From NCBI GenBank assembly GCA_019636235.1, contig JAHBXW010000006.1:186001-250000 (forward strand): a stretch of 64,000 nucleotides of DNA. Direction: 5' to 3'. The DNA is from Planctomyces sp. GTDB taxonomy: Bacteria; Planctomycetota; Planctomycetia; Planctomycetales; Planctomycetaceae. Shown here piece after piece: positions 56,986 through 64,000 of the stretch (positions are counted from its first letter, which is position 1; the number at the start of each line of letters is the position of its first letter). Both the position numbers and the translations under genes were made by a program. The notes under the pieces were generated by a model, which was not told the origin of the DNA, did not search any database, and saw only the letters and a list, made by a program, of their open reading frames with translations.

Positions 56986-58260
56986 ATGAAGCAGACGCAC
57001 GACCATCGCAGTTTCGCCGTGGAGGTCGTTCGACGACTCCGGGATGCGGGGCACATCGCCTACTGGGCCGGCGGCTGCGTGCGGGACCTGGTCCGCGGCC
57101 GGACGCCGCAGGATTACGACGTCGCGACCGACGCCAAGCCGGACACGGTCCGGAATCTGTTCGGACGCAAGCGAACGGTGGCCGTCGGCGAGGCCTTCGG
57201 AGTCGTCGTCGTGCTCCCGCCGCCTGGCGCTTCGCCCGTCGAAGTGGCGACGTTCCGCTCAGAAGGTCCGTATCTGGATGGCCGGCGTCCGGAATCGGTC
57301 GTGTTCTCATCTCCGGAAGAAGACGCGCAGCGCCGCGACTTCACCATCAACGGCATGTTCTACGATCCGCTTGAGGATCGGATTCTGGATTTCGTGGGGG
57401 GCCGGGACGACCTGCAGCACGGAGTCGTCCGCGCCATCGGCGTTCCCGAAGAGCGGATGCGGGAAGACAAGCTGCGACTGCTTCGCGCTGTGCGGTTCGC
57501 CGCCGCATTCGGCTTTGACATCGAGGCGGAGACGACCCGCGCGATCCGGGACATGGCGTCGGAGATCACCGTCGTCAGCGTCGAGCGGATCACGCAGGAA
57601 CTGCGAAAGATGCTGGCGCACCCCGAGCGGCGGCGGGCGATGGAACTGTGCCGCGACCTGGGACTGATGGCGGGCGTTCTGCCGGAGTGGCTGGCGATGC
57701 CGGGGCTGTCAGATTCCCTGGAGATCCTGGAACGGCTGCACGAGCCGTCGTTCCCATTGGCGCTGGCGGCGCTTCTGCTGGGCGTTCCGAACCCCGCTTC
57801 GTCGCGCCGCGGGCCATCGGAGCCGGGCACGCTCGGCGGCATCTGTCGGCGGCTGCGGCTGTCGAATCAGGAGGGAGAAGACTGCCAGTGGCTGCAGGCC
57901 CGCCGCGATGAGCCGTTCCGGTCGCTGTCCATGTCGGACGCCGAGCTGAAGCGGCTGCTTGCGCATCCGCTGATCGGCGAGCTGTTGAAGTTCGCGTCCG
58001 CCCGCGCGGCCGTGCAGGGACTCGATGCGGCTGCCGTCGAACATGTGCGTCACAAGCAAGGCGAATGGTCGCCGGAGGAGATCGATCCGCCGCCGCTGCT
58101 GACGGGACACGACCTGCTCCGGGCTGGCGTGCGCGCGGGACCTGTGGTGCGCGAGCTGTTGGACGAAGTCCGCACGGCGCAATTGAATTCGGAGGTCGCG
58201 ACGCGCGAGGCGGCCATGCGGTGGGTCGAGTCGCGGCGTGGCGCGATGCGACCGACGTGA
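56986..58260 (+). CDS. CCA tRNA nucleotidyltransferase / poly(A) polymerase family protein
   Basis: 424 residues. The class II nucleotidyltransferase head is intact: YWAGGCVRDLVRGRTPQDYD, with the catalytic Asp43 and Asp45, then KRTVAVGEAFGVVVV, RRDFTINGMFYDPLEDRILD and DKLRLLRAVRFAAAFGFDIE (RNA-binding head region), and EITVVSVERITQELRKML. The C-terminal part is helical. Sequence alone does not separate CCA-adding from poly(A)-adding enzymes; no second copy is in view. It adds nucleotides to RNA 3' ends. ATG 56986 gives MKQTHDHRSF. It is followed by the SDR gene after 61 bases on the same strand. Confidence 0.93.
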   Translation: MKQTHDHRSFAVEVVRRLRDAGHIAYWAGGCVRDLVRGRTPQDYDVATDAKPDTVRNLFGRKRTVAVGEAFGVVVVLPPPGASPVEVATFRSEGPYLDGRRPESVVFSSPEEDAQRRDFTINGMFYDPLEDRILDFVGGRDDLQHGVVRAIGVPEERMREDKLRLLRAVRFAAAFGFDIEAETTRAIRDMASEITVVSVERITQELRKMLAHPERRRAMELCRDLGLMAGVLPEWLAMPGLSDSLEILERLHEPSFPLALAALLLGVPNPASSRRGPSEPGTLGGICRRLRLSNQEGEDCQWLQARRDEPFRSLSMSDAELKRLLAHPLIGELLKFASARAAVQGLDAAAVEHVRHKQGEWSPEEIDPPPLLTGHDLLRAGVRAGPVVRELLDEVRTAQLNSEVATREAAMRWVESRRGAMRPT

Positions 58261-58321
58261 CGGGCGGCGCGAGCCGCAACCTTGAAGCGTTGAACATTCA
58301 GCCTGGAGTCACACATCCGCC

Positions 58322-59155
58322 ATGAGCGAACGCCTCGCGAAGTTTCCTCTCTCCGATCCGCTGTTCTCCGTGGCCGATCAGGTGGTGCTGGTCTCGGGCG
58401 GCAGCCGGGGCATCGGCCGGGCCATCGCCGCAGGCTTCGCGGCGCGGGGGGCGCAGGTGGTCATCACCGGACGCGACCGGGGAACTCTCGAAGCGACGGC
58501 CCGGGAGATCCCCGTCGGCGACAAGCCGGTGCTGGCGGAGGTCTGCGACGTCGCAGTGCCGCAGGAGATCCCCGCGGCCGTGGATTGCGTGCTCGCACGC
58601 ACGGGCCGGATCGACACGCTCGTCAACGTCGCGGGCGTCAACATTCGCCAGCCGGCGGAGCAGTTCAGCATCAACCAGTACGACTTCGTGCTGGACATCA
58701 ATCTCCGCGGTGCGTTCTTCATGGCGCAGGCCGTCGGTCGTGGGATGCTGGCCCGTGGACGGGGGGCCATCATCAACATCGACTCGTTGAACAGTCACGC
58801 GCCGCTGAAGCATGTGCTGCCGTATGCGCTCAGCAAGTCGGGGATGAAGGCGCTGACGGGGGCGCTGGCGATGGAGTGGGGCCCCGGGGGGGTGCGCGTG
58901 AACGGCCTTGCGCCAGGATTCATTCTGACCGATCTGACGCGGCAACTCTGGTCGGACGAAGGCATGCAGGCCTGGAATGCCGTCAATACGCCGCTGGGCC
59001 GGCTGGGCACGCCAGACGACCTGGTCGGCACGGCCGTGTTCCTGGCGTCGCCGGCGTCGGCGTTCCTGACGGGGCACACGATCTACGTCGACGGAGGTTT
59101 CACCAGCGGCCGCGTGTGGCCGATTCCGGCCGGCGGCGGACAGTCTGCGGAATGA
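58322..59155 (+). CDS. Short-chain dehydrogenase/reductase
   Basis: 277 residues. NAD(P)-binding SGGSRGIGRAIAAGFAARG begins near residue 24. NVAGVNIRQPAEQ carries the NAG-type strand. The catalytic Ser lies in INIDSLNSHAP, and the Tyr-x-x-x-Lys is YALSKSG. The end, FLTGHTIYVDGGF, matches the classical family signature. It is probably a sugar or gluconate-type oxidoreductase (the N-terminus FPLSDPLFSVADQVVLVSG resembles 2-deoxygluconate/gluconate dehydrogenases), but the substrate is not determined. It is convergent with cmk, 34 bases between stops. Confidence 0.94.
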   Translation: MSERLAKFPLSDPLFSVADQVVLVSGGSRGIGRAIAAGFAARGAQVVITGRDRGTLEATAREIPVGDKPVLAEVCDVAVPQEIPAAVDCVLARTGRIDTLVNVAGVNIRQPAEQFSINQYDFVLDINLRGAFFMAQAVGRGMLARGRGAIINIDSLNSHAPLKHVLPYALSKSGMKALTGALAMEWGPGGVRVNGLAPGFILTDLTRQLWSDEGMQAWNAVNTPLGRLGTPDDLVGTAVFLASPASAFLTGHTIYVDGGFTSGRVWPIPAGGGQSAE

Positions 59156-59189
59156 GCCTGCAGGCAGGTTTTGGACGCAGGCCCCGGCC

Positions 59190-59837
59190 TCAGTCCATCC
59201 GCCGGCGGACATGAGCTTCCAACTGGTCGAGGACGTCGCCCGAGGTCAGCCGTGTCGTGTCGAGGGTGATGGCGTCGTCGGCCGGGCGCAGCGGCGCGAC
59301 GGATCGGGAGGCGTCCCGCTCGTCCCGTTCCCGTTGCTGACGGAGAAGTTCCTCAAAGGGAACGGCTTGCCCCGCGCGTTCGAGCTGCTGCTGCCGCCGA
59401 CGGGCGCGTTCCTCGGGCGAGGCGGTGAGGAAAAATTTGCAGCCCGCGCGGGGGAAGGCGACCGTTCCCTGATCGCGGCCTTCGCAAACGATGTTGCGAC
59501 CGGCGGCGATGACTCGCTGCTGCTCGACGAGCGCGGCGCGGACTCCCGGATGCCGTGCGGCGAGCGAAGCGGCACGAGACGCCTCGGGCGTTCGCAGCAA
59601 ATCCGTGACGTCCCGGTCGCCGACGAGCGTCCGGCCGTCGACAAAAGTGATGGGCCGCGCCTGTGCGCGGGCGGCTGCGGCGTCGGATTCGAGGTCGATC
59701 CCGTCCTCGACGCACAGGATGGCGACCGCGCGGTACATGGCGCCGGTATCCAGATACTCGAATCCCAGCCGTTCGGCGAGCGCGCGGGCGGCCGTGCTTT
59801 TCCCGGTTCCGGCAGGTCCATCAATCGTGACGATCAT
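59190..59837 (-). CDS. cmk: (d)CMP kinase
   Basis: 215 residues. The P-loop GPAGTGKST is at 7-15, followed by LGFEYLDTGAMYRAVAI, the CMP-binding block. NIVCEGRDQGTVAFPRAGCK is the family's GRDxGTVVFP motif, and FLTASPEERARRR contains the lid arginines. DDAITLDTTRLTSGDVL ends the core. It phosphorylates CMP and dCMP. The gene is divergent from the SufR-like regulator, with 264 bases between starts. In many genomes cmk precedes rpsA; that gene is not present here. Confidence 0.95.
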   Translation of the reverse strand: MIVTIDGPAGTGKSTAARALAERLGFEYLDTGAMYRAVAILCVEDGIDLESDAAAARAQARPITFVDGRTLVGDRDVTDLLRTPEASRAASLAARHPGVRAALVEQQRVIAAGRNIVCEGRDQGTVAFPRAGCKFFLTASPEERARRRQQQLERAGQAVPFEELLRQQRERDERDASRSVAPLRPADDAITLDTTRLTSGDVLDQLEAHVRRRMD

Positions 59838-60021
59838 CGGGAACAGTCAACTGGGGAGCGATCGGGCCAACAGGCGGCGACGCGGCGGAGTGGGCTGGAA
59901 CACGCACTGGTGTACTGAGGCGGCGGAAGAGAAGGAACCCTCGACCGCCATCGGCAGGGTCGGCGGATCGTTTCCAGCGGTTGAGAATGCTCGGAATGGG
60001 GCTGCTTTTTCGCATAACTTG

Positions 60022-60054
60022 TTGTCGAAATTCGCGAGGGTTCGTAAACTCGAA
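60022..60054 (+). promoter_or_regulatory. Candidate promoter/operator of the SufR-like regulator
   Basis: TTGTCG (60022-60027) and TAAACT (60045-60050) are 17 bases apart and each match four consensus positions. The -10 is exactly framed by TTCG (60041-60044) and CGAA (60051-60054). A second pair, CGAA-A-TTCG, lies at 60026-60034. Four half-sites of one type over the promoter suggest binding by a dimeric regulator, most simply the product of the next gene. The start codon is 48 bases downstream. Confidence 0.4.
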
Positions 60055-60101
60055 AGGTGGAAGGGCGAATCCGTTCCGCGCCCCCGGCGGCAGAGGTTTC
60101 C

Positions 60102-60767
60102 ATGCTTCAGTCACTTCATTCTGGCGATCAGGAGTTCCTGTCGTCCCTGCTGCGATCGGGGCCGTCGGGGATTTCCGATTTGTGCAGCCGCCTGAATGTG
60201 ACGGCGACCGCCGTCCGCCAGCGTCTGCAGCGGCTGCAGGCGCTGGGGCTGGTCGAGCGGGTGACGGTCCGTGCTGATCGCGGTCGGCCGCACCATGTTT
60301 ACGACGTCAGCGCGGCCGGCCGGGGCCAGTTAAGCCAGAGTTACGCGGATCTCGCGACGCTGTTGTGGGACGAGCTGCAGAACATTGAGGAAGAACCGGT
60401 CCGGACCCGCGTCCTGGGGCGGATTCGGCAGGCGATGGTGGATCAGCTGGGGCGGCGGGTGACGGCGGAAGCTCCGGCCGAGCGCATGCGGGAGCTGGCG
60501 ACGGCGCTGGCGGAACGCGGCCACCAGGTGGAAGCCGAGTCCAGCCGCGGCGCCGTCTGGGAGCTGCCGGTGCTCCGGGAACACGCCTGTCCGTATCACG
60601 AAATCGCCTCGCGGGATTCGTCGATTTGCGAACTTGAGCAGGCGGTGTTCGCGGAGGTCATCGGTTCGCCGCTGGAGCTGACGCACTGCTGCCAGCGGGG
60701 GGATCGGGTGTGTGAATTCGAGCCGTCGGCGGCGGGTCGAGAATCGGGCGCGACGGCGTTACAGTGA
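60102..60767 (+). CDS. SufR-like iron-sulfur transcriptional regulator
   Basis: 221 residues. ATG 60102 has AGAGG at 60092-60096. The N-terminal winged helix (residues 10-75) includes [20 protein letters not shown] and [10 protein letters not shown]. The C-terminal half has Cys163, Cys176, Cys196/197 and Cys204 ([37 protein letters not shown]). The C-x12-C spacing is as in SufR proteins, which use an Fe-S cluster to repress suf genes when clusters are plentiful. sufC at 62050 on the same strand strengthens the call. I leave the symbol empty because function has not been tested and other Fe-S DtxR/ArsR-like regulators share this layout. Confidence 0.85.
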   Translation: MLQSLHSGDQEFLSSLLRSGPSGISDLCSRLNVTATAVRQRLQRLQALGLVERVTVRADRGRPHHVYDVSAAGRGQLSQSYADLATLLWDELQNIEEEPVRTRVLGRIRQAMVDQLGRRVTAEAPAERMRELATALAERGHQVEAESSRGAVWELPVLREHACPYHEIASRDSSICELEQAVFAEVIGSPLELTHCCQRGDRVCEFEPSAAGRESGATALQ

Positions 60768-60822
60768 GCGATTCGGCCGGCGGTCGGCATTGGAGTCGGG
60801 ACGAGAACGAGGACGACGAAAC

Positions 60823-61374
60823 ATGACCTGGATTGAAGGACGGTTCGAGGAAAACGTCATCACGACGTCGCTGGAGCAGGCGATCAACTGGGCGAAGCAG
60901 TCGAGCATCTGGCCGATGACGTTCGGCCTGGCCTGCTGCGCGATCGAGATGATGGCCACTGGCGCGAGCCGTTACGACATCGATCGCTTCGGCGCGGGAG
61001 CATTCCGGGCGACGCCGCGGCAGGCGGACCTGATGATCGTGGCCGGGACAGTGACGTTCAAAATGGCCAGCCGGGTGCGCCGCTTGTGGGAGCAGATGCC
61101 CGATCCGAAGTACGTGATCGCGATGGGCGCCTGCACGGTCGGCGGTGGGCCCTATTTCAAGTATGGCTACCACGTGGTCAAGGGCGTGGACCTGGTCGTC
61201 CCGGTGGACGTGTACGTTCCGGGCTGCCCGCCGCGTCCGGAGGCGCTGCTGGAGGGCCTGATGCGGATTCAGGACAAGATCAAGGCGCAGCGGATCACGA
61301 AGGGGAACGCCAGCCAATTGCCCGTGCCGCATCACAGCGGTTACGTACAGGAGCCGGAGATTGTGACGGTCTGA
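60823..61374 (+). CDS. nuoB: NADH-quinone oxidoreductase subunit B
   Basis: 183 residues from ATG 60823, with GAGGA at 60809-60813. Cluster N2 ligands are all present: Cys38-Cys39 ([11 protein letters not shown]), Cys104 ([10 protein letters not shown]) and Cys135 ([14 protein letters not shown]). The text [20 protein letters not shown] is the normal N-terminus. NuoB carries the terminal 4Fe-4S cluster that hands electrons to quinone in complex I. None of the other nuo genes is adjacent, so it is an isolated copy, or the nuo genes are scattered. It sits 55 bases after the SufR-like regulator. Confidence 0.94.
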   Translation: MTWIEGRFEENVITTSLEQAINWAKQSSIWPMTFGLACCAIEMMATGASRYDIDRFGAGAFRATPRQADLMIVAGTVTFKMASRVRRLWEQMPDPKYVIAMGACTVGGGPYFKYGYHVVKGVDLVVPVDVYVPGCPPRPEALLEGLMRIQDKIKAQRITKGNASQLPVPHHSGYVQEPEIVTV

Positions 61375-61399
61375 CCCGGGAGGAAAGGGAGAGCACGGG

Positions 61400-61966
61400 A
61401 TGTCCGCGACCGCCACCGACGTCATGACGCTGGATGAGTTTCGCGCTCTGCCTGAAGACGTGGACGTCGTGCGAGAACTTCTCGAAGGTCGTCTGGTGGA
61501 GTCGCGGATGACCCGCGGGAACCGATGGCATGCCGAGGTCGAGGCGGCGATTGCCGGACACCTGCGGAACTGGGTGGCGGGCCGTTCACCGCGTCCAGGG
61601 CGGGTGTTTTCCGGCGAGGTCGGATGCGATTTGCCGAACGTCGAGAGCGGCGTCGGGATCGATGTGGCGTTTTTCTGCAACGAGGTGTTGGAGCGACAGC
61701 CGAAGACCGCCCGGTTCCTTGTCGGGCCGCCGGTGCTGGCCGTCGAGATTCTCTCGTCGCGCGAAGTGATTGACGACCTCCACGACAAGGTGGAGATCTA
61801 TCTCCGGGCAGGCGTGAAGTCAGTGTGGGTCGTCGACCCCCGCTTCCGAACGCTGACGGAGTACCGGTCAGATGCGAAGCCCCGGATGTACGTCGAAGGC
61901 AACGTCGTTCAGGGCGGACCGCACTTGCCGGGATTGAAATTCGAGATGTCTTCGCTGTTTGAATGA
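61400..61966 (+). CDS. Uma2 family endonuclease-fold protein (first of three)
   Basis: 188 residues, ATG 61400 after GGGAGAG. The restriction-enzyme-like fold of Uma2 (DUF820) is visible: ELLEGRLVESRMT at the head, the metal Asp in GIDVAFFCNE, the Glu in VLAVEILSSREV, and the Lys in DLHDKVEIYLRAGVKSVWVVD. All three PD-(D/E)xK residues are present, so activity is possible. Biological role is unknown; the family is abundant in cyanobacteria and planctomycetes. It sits between nuoB (25-base gap) and sufC. Confidence 0.92.
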   Translation: MSATATDVMTLDEFRALPEDVDVVRELLEGRLVESRMTRGNRWHAEVEAAIAGHLRNWVAGRSPRPGRVFSGEVGCDLPNVESGVGIDVAFFCNEVLERQPKTARFLVGPPVLAVEILSSREVIDDLHDKVEIYLRAGVKSVWVVDPRFRTLTEYRSDAKPRMYVEGNVVQGGPHLPGLKFEMSSLFE

Positions 61967-62049
61967 ATGCACGGAAGGCGGAGGCGGCCTGCAATCGGCG
62001 TGGGCCGAGTCCGCTCGGATTGTCCAGACGTTTGAAAGTTCCATTGGTT

Positions 62050-62877
62050 ATGAGTCAGCAACCGTCCAGTCTGAAGATCGAAAACCTGCACGTCGGCGTG
62101 GACGGCGTGGACATCCTGAAGGGCGTCAATCTCGAGATTCGCCAGGGAGAAGTGCACGCGCTGATGGGGCCCAACGGCTCTGGAAAGAGCACGCTCGCCT
62201 ACACGCTCGTCGGCCATCCCAAGTACGAGATCACGGAAGGGCAGATCTCTCTCGATGGCACGCCGCTGAACGAGTTGGATCCCAATGAACGGGCCCGGCT
62301 GGGATTGTTCCTCGCCTTCCAGTATCCGGTGACGATCCCGGGCGTGCGCGTCGCCGATTTCCTGCGCACGGCCGTCACCAACATCCGCCGGCCGGAGCGC
62401 CGCGACGGCGAAGAACTCATGAGCCTGCGGGAGTTCCGCAAAGAGCTGCTGGGCACGATGCAGCAGTTGAACATCGACCAGGAATTCGCCCGCCGGTATC
62501 TGAACGACGGATTTTCGGGGGGCGAGAAGAAGCGGATGGAGATTCTGCAGCTGGCGATGCTCAAGCCACGCTTCGCGCTGCTGGACGAGACCGATTCCGG
62601 CCTGGACAGCGACGCCGTCCGCGTCGTCAGCGAAGGGCTTTCCAAGCTGTCCGGGCCGCACATGGGCGTGCTGATCATCACGCACCACGAGCGTCTGCTG
62701 GAATTCAATCGGCCGCAGTACACGCATGTGATGCTGGCGGGCCGGATCGTCGAGACGGGAGACGCGTCGCTGGCCCACGAGCTGCACGCTCACGGCTACG
62801 CCGGCGTTCGGGAGCGCCATCCGGATGCGGCGGCCGAGGAACAGGCCGCGAAGATCCAGGAGACCGCCGCGAACTGA
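62050..62877 (+). CDS. sufC: Fe-S cluster assembly ATPase SufC
   Basis: 275 residues. Walker A GPNGSGKS at 40-47, Q-loop FLAFQYPVTIPGV, signature FSGGEKKRMEILQL (the SufC form), Walker B FALLDETDSGLDSDA with the Suf-typical DETDSGLD, and ITHHERLL switch. All are diagnostic of SufC rather than transporter ATPases. It powers the SufBCD scaffold. sufB and sufD do not follow directly; instead two Uma2 genes do, so the rest may lie past the window end. The start is ATG 62050; no clear Shine-Dalgarno. Confidence 0.96.
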   Translation: MSQQPSSLKIENLHVGVDGVDILKGVNLEIRQGEVHALMGPNGSGKSTLAYTLVGHPKYEITEGQISLDGTPLNELDPNERARLGLFLAFQYPVTIPGVRVADFLRTAVTNIRRPERRDGEELMSLREFRKELLGTMQQLNIDQEFARRYLNDGFSGGEKKRMEILQLAMLKPRFALLDETDSGLDSDAVRVVSEGLSKLSGPHMGVLIITHHERLLEFNRPQYTHVMLAGRIVETGDASLAHELHAHGYAGVRERHPDAAAEEQAAKIQETAAN

Positions 62878-62893
62878 ATTCGGGAAGCCGCCC

Positions 62894-63472
62894 ATGTCCA
62901 CTGCCATACTGATCACCGCCGAGGACTTCTCGCGGATGAGCTTCGAGGGGCCGGTCGAGCTGGTCTGCGGGGAGGTCGTCGAAATGACTCGGCCGGGAGG
63001 CGTGAATGGTGTCGTCTGTTTTCGTTGTGCCGCAGTTTTGGATCGCTGGCTGCCAGCCAGCGGCAGCCATCTCGTCGTGATCAATGACGCGGGCGTCATC
63101 ACGGGTCGGGATCCGGACACTGTTCGCGGGCCGGATCTGTTTGTGGTGGCCCGGGACCGGCTGCCTGGCGGACGAATTCCGGAGGGGCACTTTTCGATCG
63201 CCCCCGAGGTCTGCGTCGAAGTCCAGTCGCCGCACGAACGCTGGTCGGACCTGATCGCCAAAGTGGCGGAATACCTGTCAATCGGCGTCCGGGAAGTGTG
63301 GATCATCGTTCCCGGTCAGCGGCGGGTGCACGTGTATCGCGCCGACACGGAACCCGACGTCCTGTCGTCGGAGCTGGAACTTGTGAGCCAGGCGCTGCCG
63401 GCGTTTCACTGTCCCGTCGCCGAACTGTTTCGCGGACTGGAGCCGGCCAGCGAGTCGGCGTCCGCAAAATGA
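62894..63472 (+). CDS. Uma2 family endonuclease-fold protein (second)
   Basis: 192 residues from ATG 62894 (MSTAILITAEDFSRM), 16 bases after sufC. It keeps the Uma2 plan: VELVCGEVVEMTRPGG, the Asp in VRGPDLFVVARD, the Glu in EVCVEVQSPHERW, and the Lys in DLIAKVAEYLSIGVREVWII. It is clearly diverged from its neighbours, so the three are not fresh duplicates. The close spacing to sufC suggests one transcript. Confidence 0.92.
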   Translation: MSTAILITAEDFSRMSFEGPVELVCGEVVEMTRPGGVNGVVCFRCAAVLDRWLPASGSHLVVINDAGVITGRDPDTVRGPDLFVVARDRLPGGRIPEGHFSIAPEVCVEVQSPHERWSDLIAKVAEYLSIGVREVWIIVPGQRRVHVYRADTEPDVLSSELELVSQALPAFHCPVAELFRGLEPASESASAK

Positions 63473-63538
63473 ACCCGCCATCGGTTGCTGGAACCTCGCC
63501 GTTTCAGCAGCCGCCATCGTTGAGTCGTGGAAATTCCG

Positions 63539-64000
63539 ATGCCCGTCGTCCTTGAAGCCGAACCCGTCGTCGCCGACGTCCTGCGTGAGACGGTCGCCGA
63601 CCTTGTGTCGCGGCTGGGCGGGATCCCGCTGGACCGGATTCTGCTGAATCCGCCCCCCGGCAGGGCGACCGAAGCCGATGCGGTGCGCCTGAAGAACTGC
63701 GAACTCATCGACGGCATCCTGGTGGAGATGGCAATGGGCTGGGGCGAATCGGCTTGGGGCTCGGTGTTGATCGGGCGGATCGAACGCCAGCTTGCGGGCA
63801 ACCGCATCGCTGTCGTGGCCGGCGCGGATGGCCTGGCGCGACTGCGGGAGGGGCGCGTCCGAATTCCGGATGTCGGCGTGTATCTGTTGAACCGGTTCCC
63901 GGGCGGCCGCGCGACCCCCAGGGCCGTCTGCGACATCGCGCCCGACTGGGCCGTGGAAATCCTCAGCCCGTCCAACACGCCGCGCGAGATGCAGCTCAAA
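63539..64000 (+). CDS. Uma2 family endonuclease-fold protein (third, runs off the window)
   Basis: 154 codons from ATG 63539 (MPVVLEAEPVVADVLRET) with no stop before the window edge. ELIDGILVEMAMGWGESAWG, the Asp in RVRIPDVGVYLLNRF and the Glu in WAVEILSPSNTPREMQLK are typical Uma2 text. A longer N-terminal extension (about 50 residues) than its neighbours is present. The last third, with the Lys helix, lies outside the window. It starts 66 bases after the second copy. Confidence 0.9.
   Translation, partial: MPVVLEAEPVVADVLRETVADLVSRLGGIPLDRILLNPPPGRATEADAVRLKNCELIDGILVEMAMGWGESAWGSVLIGRIERQLAGNRIAVVAGADGLARLREGRVRIPDVGVYLLNRFPGGRATPRAVCDIAPDWAVEILSPSNTPREMQLK

Noticed and set aside
1-64000. 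tRNA, rRNA, CRISPR arrays, prophage or integrase genes
   Set aside because: None could be recognised by eye on either strand; a covariance-model scan would settle tRNAs and small RNAs.

Overview
The window looks like chromosomal DNA from a member of the Planctomycetota, probably a Planctomycetaceae-type organism. It is very GC-rich with strong G/C use at codon third positions. It carries several families typical of the phylum: a DUF1559 type-II-secretion-like prepilin, two giant PVC-type 'membrane-bound dehydrogenase' proteins with a C-terminal CxxCH haem site, a DUF1501 protein, a planctomycete cytochrome/WD40 protein, a PPC-domain surface protein, an H4MPT-linked C1 gene (fhcA) and Uma2 nuclease-fold genes. 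lpxA shows that lipid A is made. I see no rRNA, tRNA, CRISPR array, prophage or intact insertion sequence. Gene order is mostly housekeeping mixed with lineage-specific surface proteins.

Layout. 1-4 kb: tail of a DUF1501 gene, then a minus-strand run of fhcA, an unknown planctomycete protein and a SET-domain protein. 4-9.6 kb: sulfotransferase, a DUF1080/PVC-dehydrogenase/cytochrome fusion and a small coiled-coil protein, closed by a strong hairpin. 9.7-15.4 kb: His-rich lipoprotein, Gfo/Idh/MocA oxidoreductase, Fe-alcohol dehydrogenase, Ser/Thr kinase and apt. 15.4-23.6 kb: a TIGR03009-like secreted protein, an FHA-GAF-sigma54 activator, a second PVC dehydrogenase and a proline-rich lipoprotein. 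24-29.4 kb: DUF456 membrane protein, a degenerate phosphohexomutase, a TolC-type lipoprotein and a MerR/TipAS regulator. 29.4-34.6 kb: a membrane-anchored repeat protein and purF. 34.6-42 kb: a decayed Panacea (SocA-like) gene, then a minus-strand Gld-type ABC operon (DUF4340, GldG-fused permease, ATPase) and pyrF. 42-56 kb: a DUF1559 prepilin with a small lipoprotein, then three very large exported or anchored proteins. 56-60 kb: lpxA, a tRNA nucleotidyltransferase/poly(A) polymerase, an SDR and cmk. 60-64 kb: a SufR-like regulator, a lone nuoB, sufC and three Uma2 genes interleaved with them.

How the parts fit together. Nucleotide metabolism is represented by apt, purF, pyrF and cmk, which are scattered rather than clustered. 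The 40.8-35.3 kb block is a coherent membrane complex: an ATPase, a permease fused to a GldG-like domain, and a DUF4340 partner. The 60-64 kb block is an iron-sulfur locus: a Cys-containing regulator whose putative promoter is framed by inverted TTCG/CGAA half-sites, an Fe-S subunit, and SufC, interrupted by Uma2 genes. The 44-50.6 kb pair shares a coiled-coil signature and may form one exported complex.

The most interesting leads are the degenerate phosphohexomutase with an N-terminal Cys cluster, the frameshifted Panacea gene and its neighbouring remnants, the shared coiled-coil module in the adjacent cytochrome/WD40 and PPC proteins, and the Uma2 cluster inside the suf locus. No database search was run; family names rest on motifs read directly in the translated sequence.
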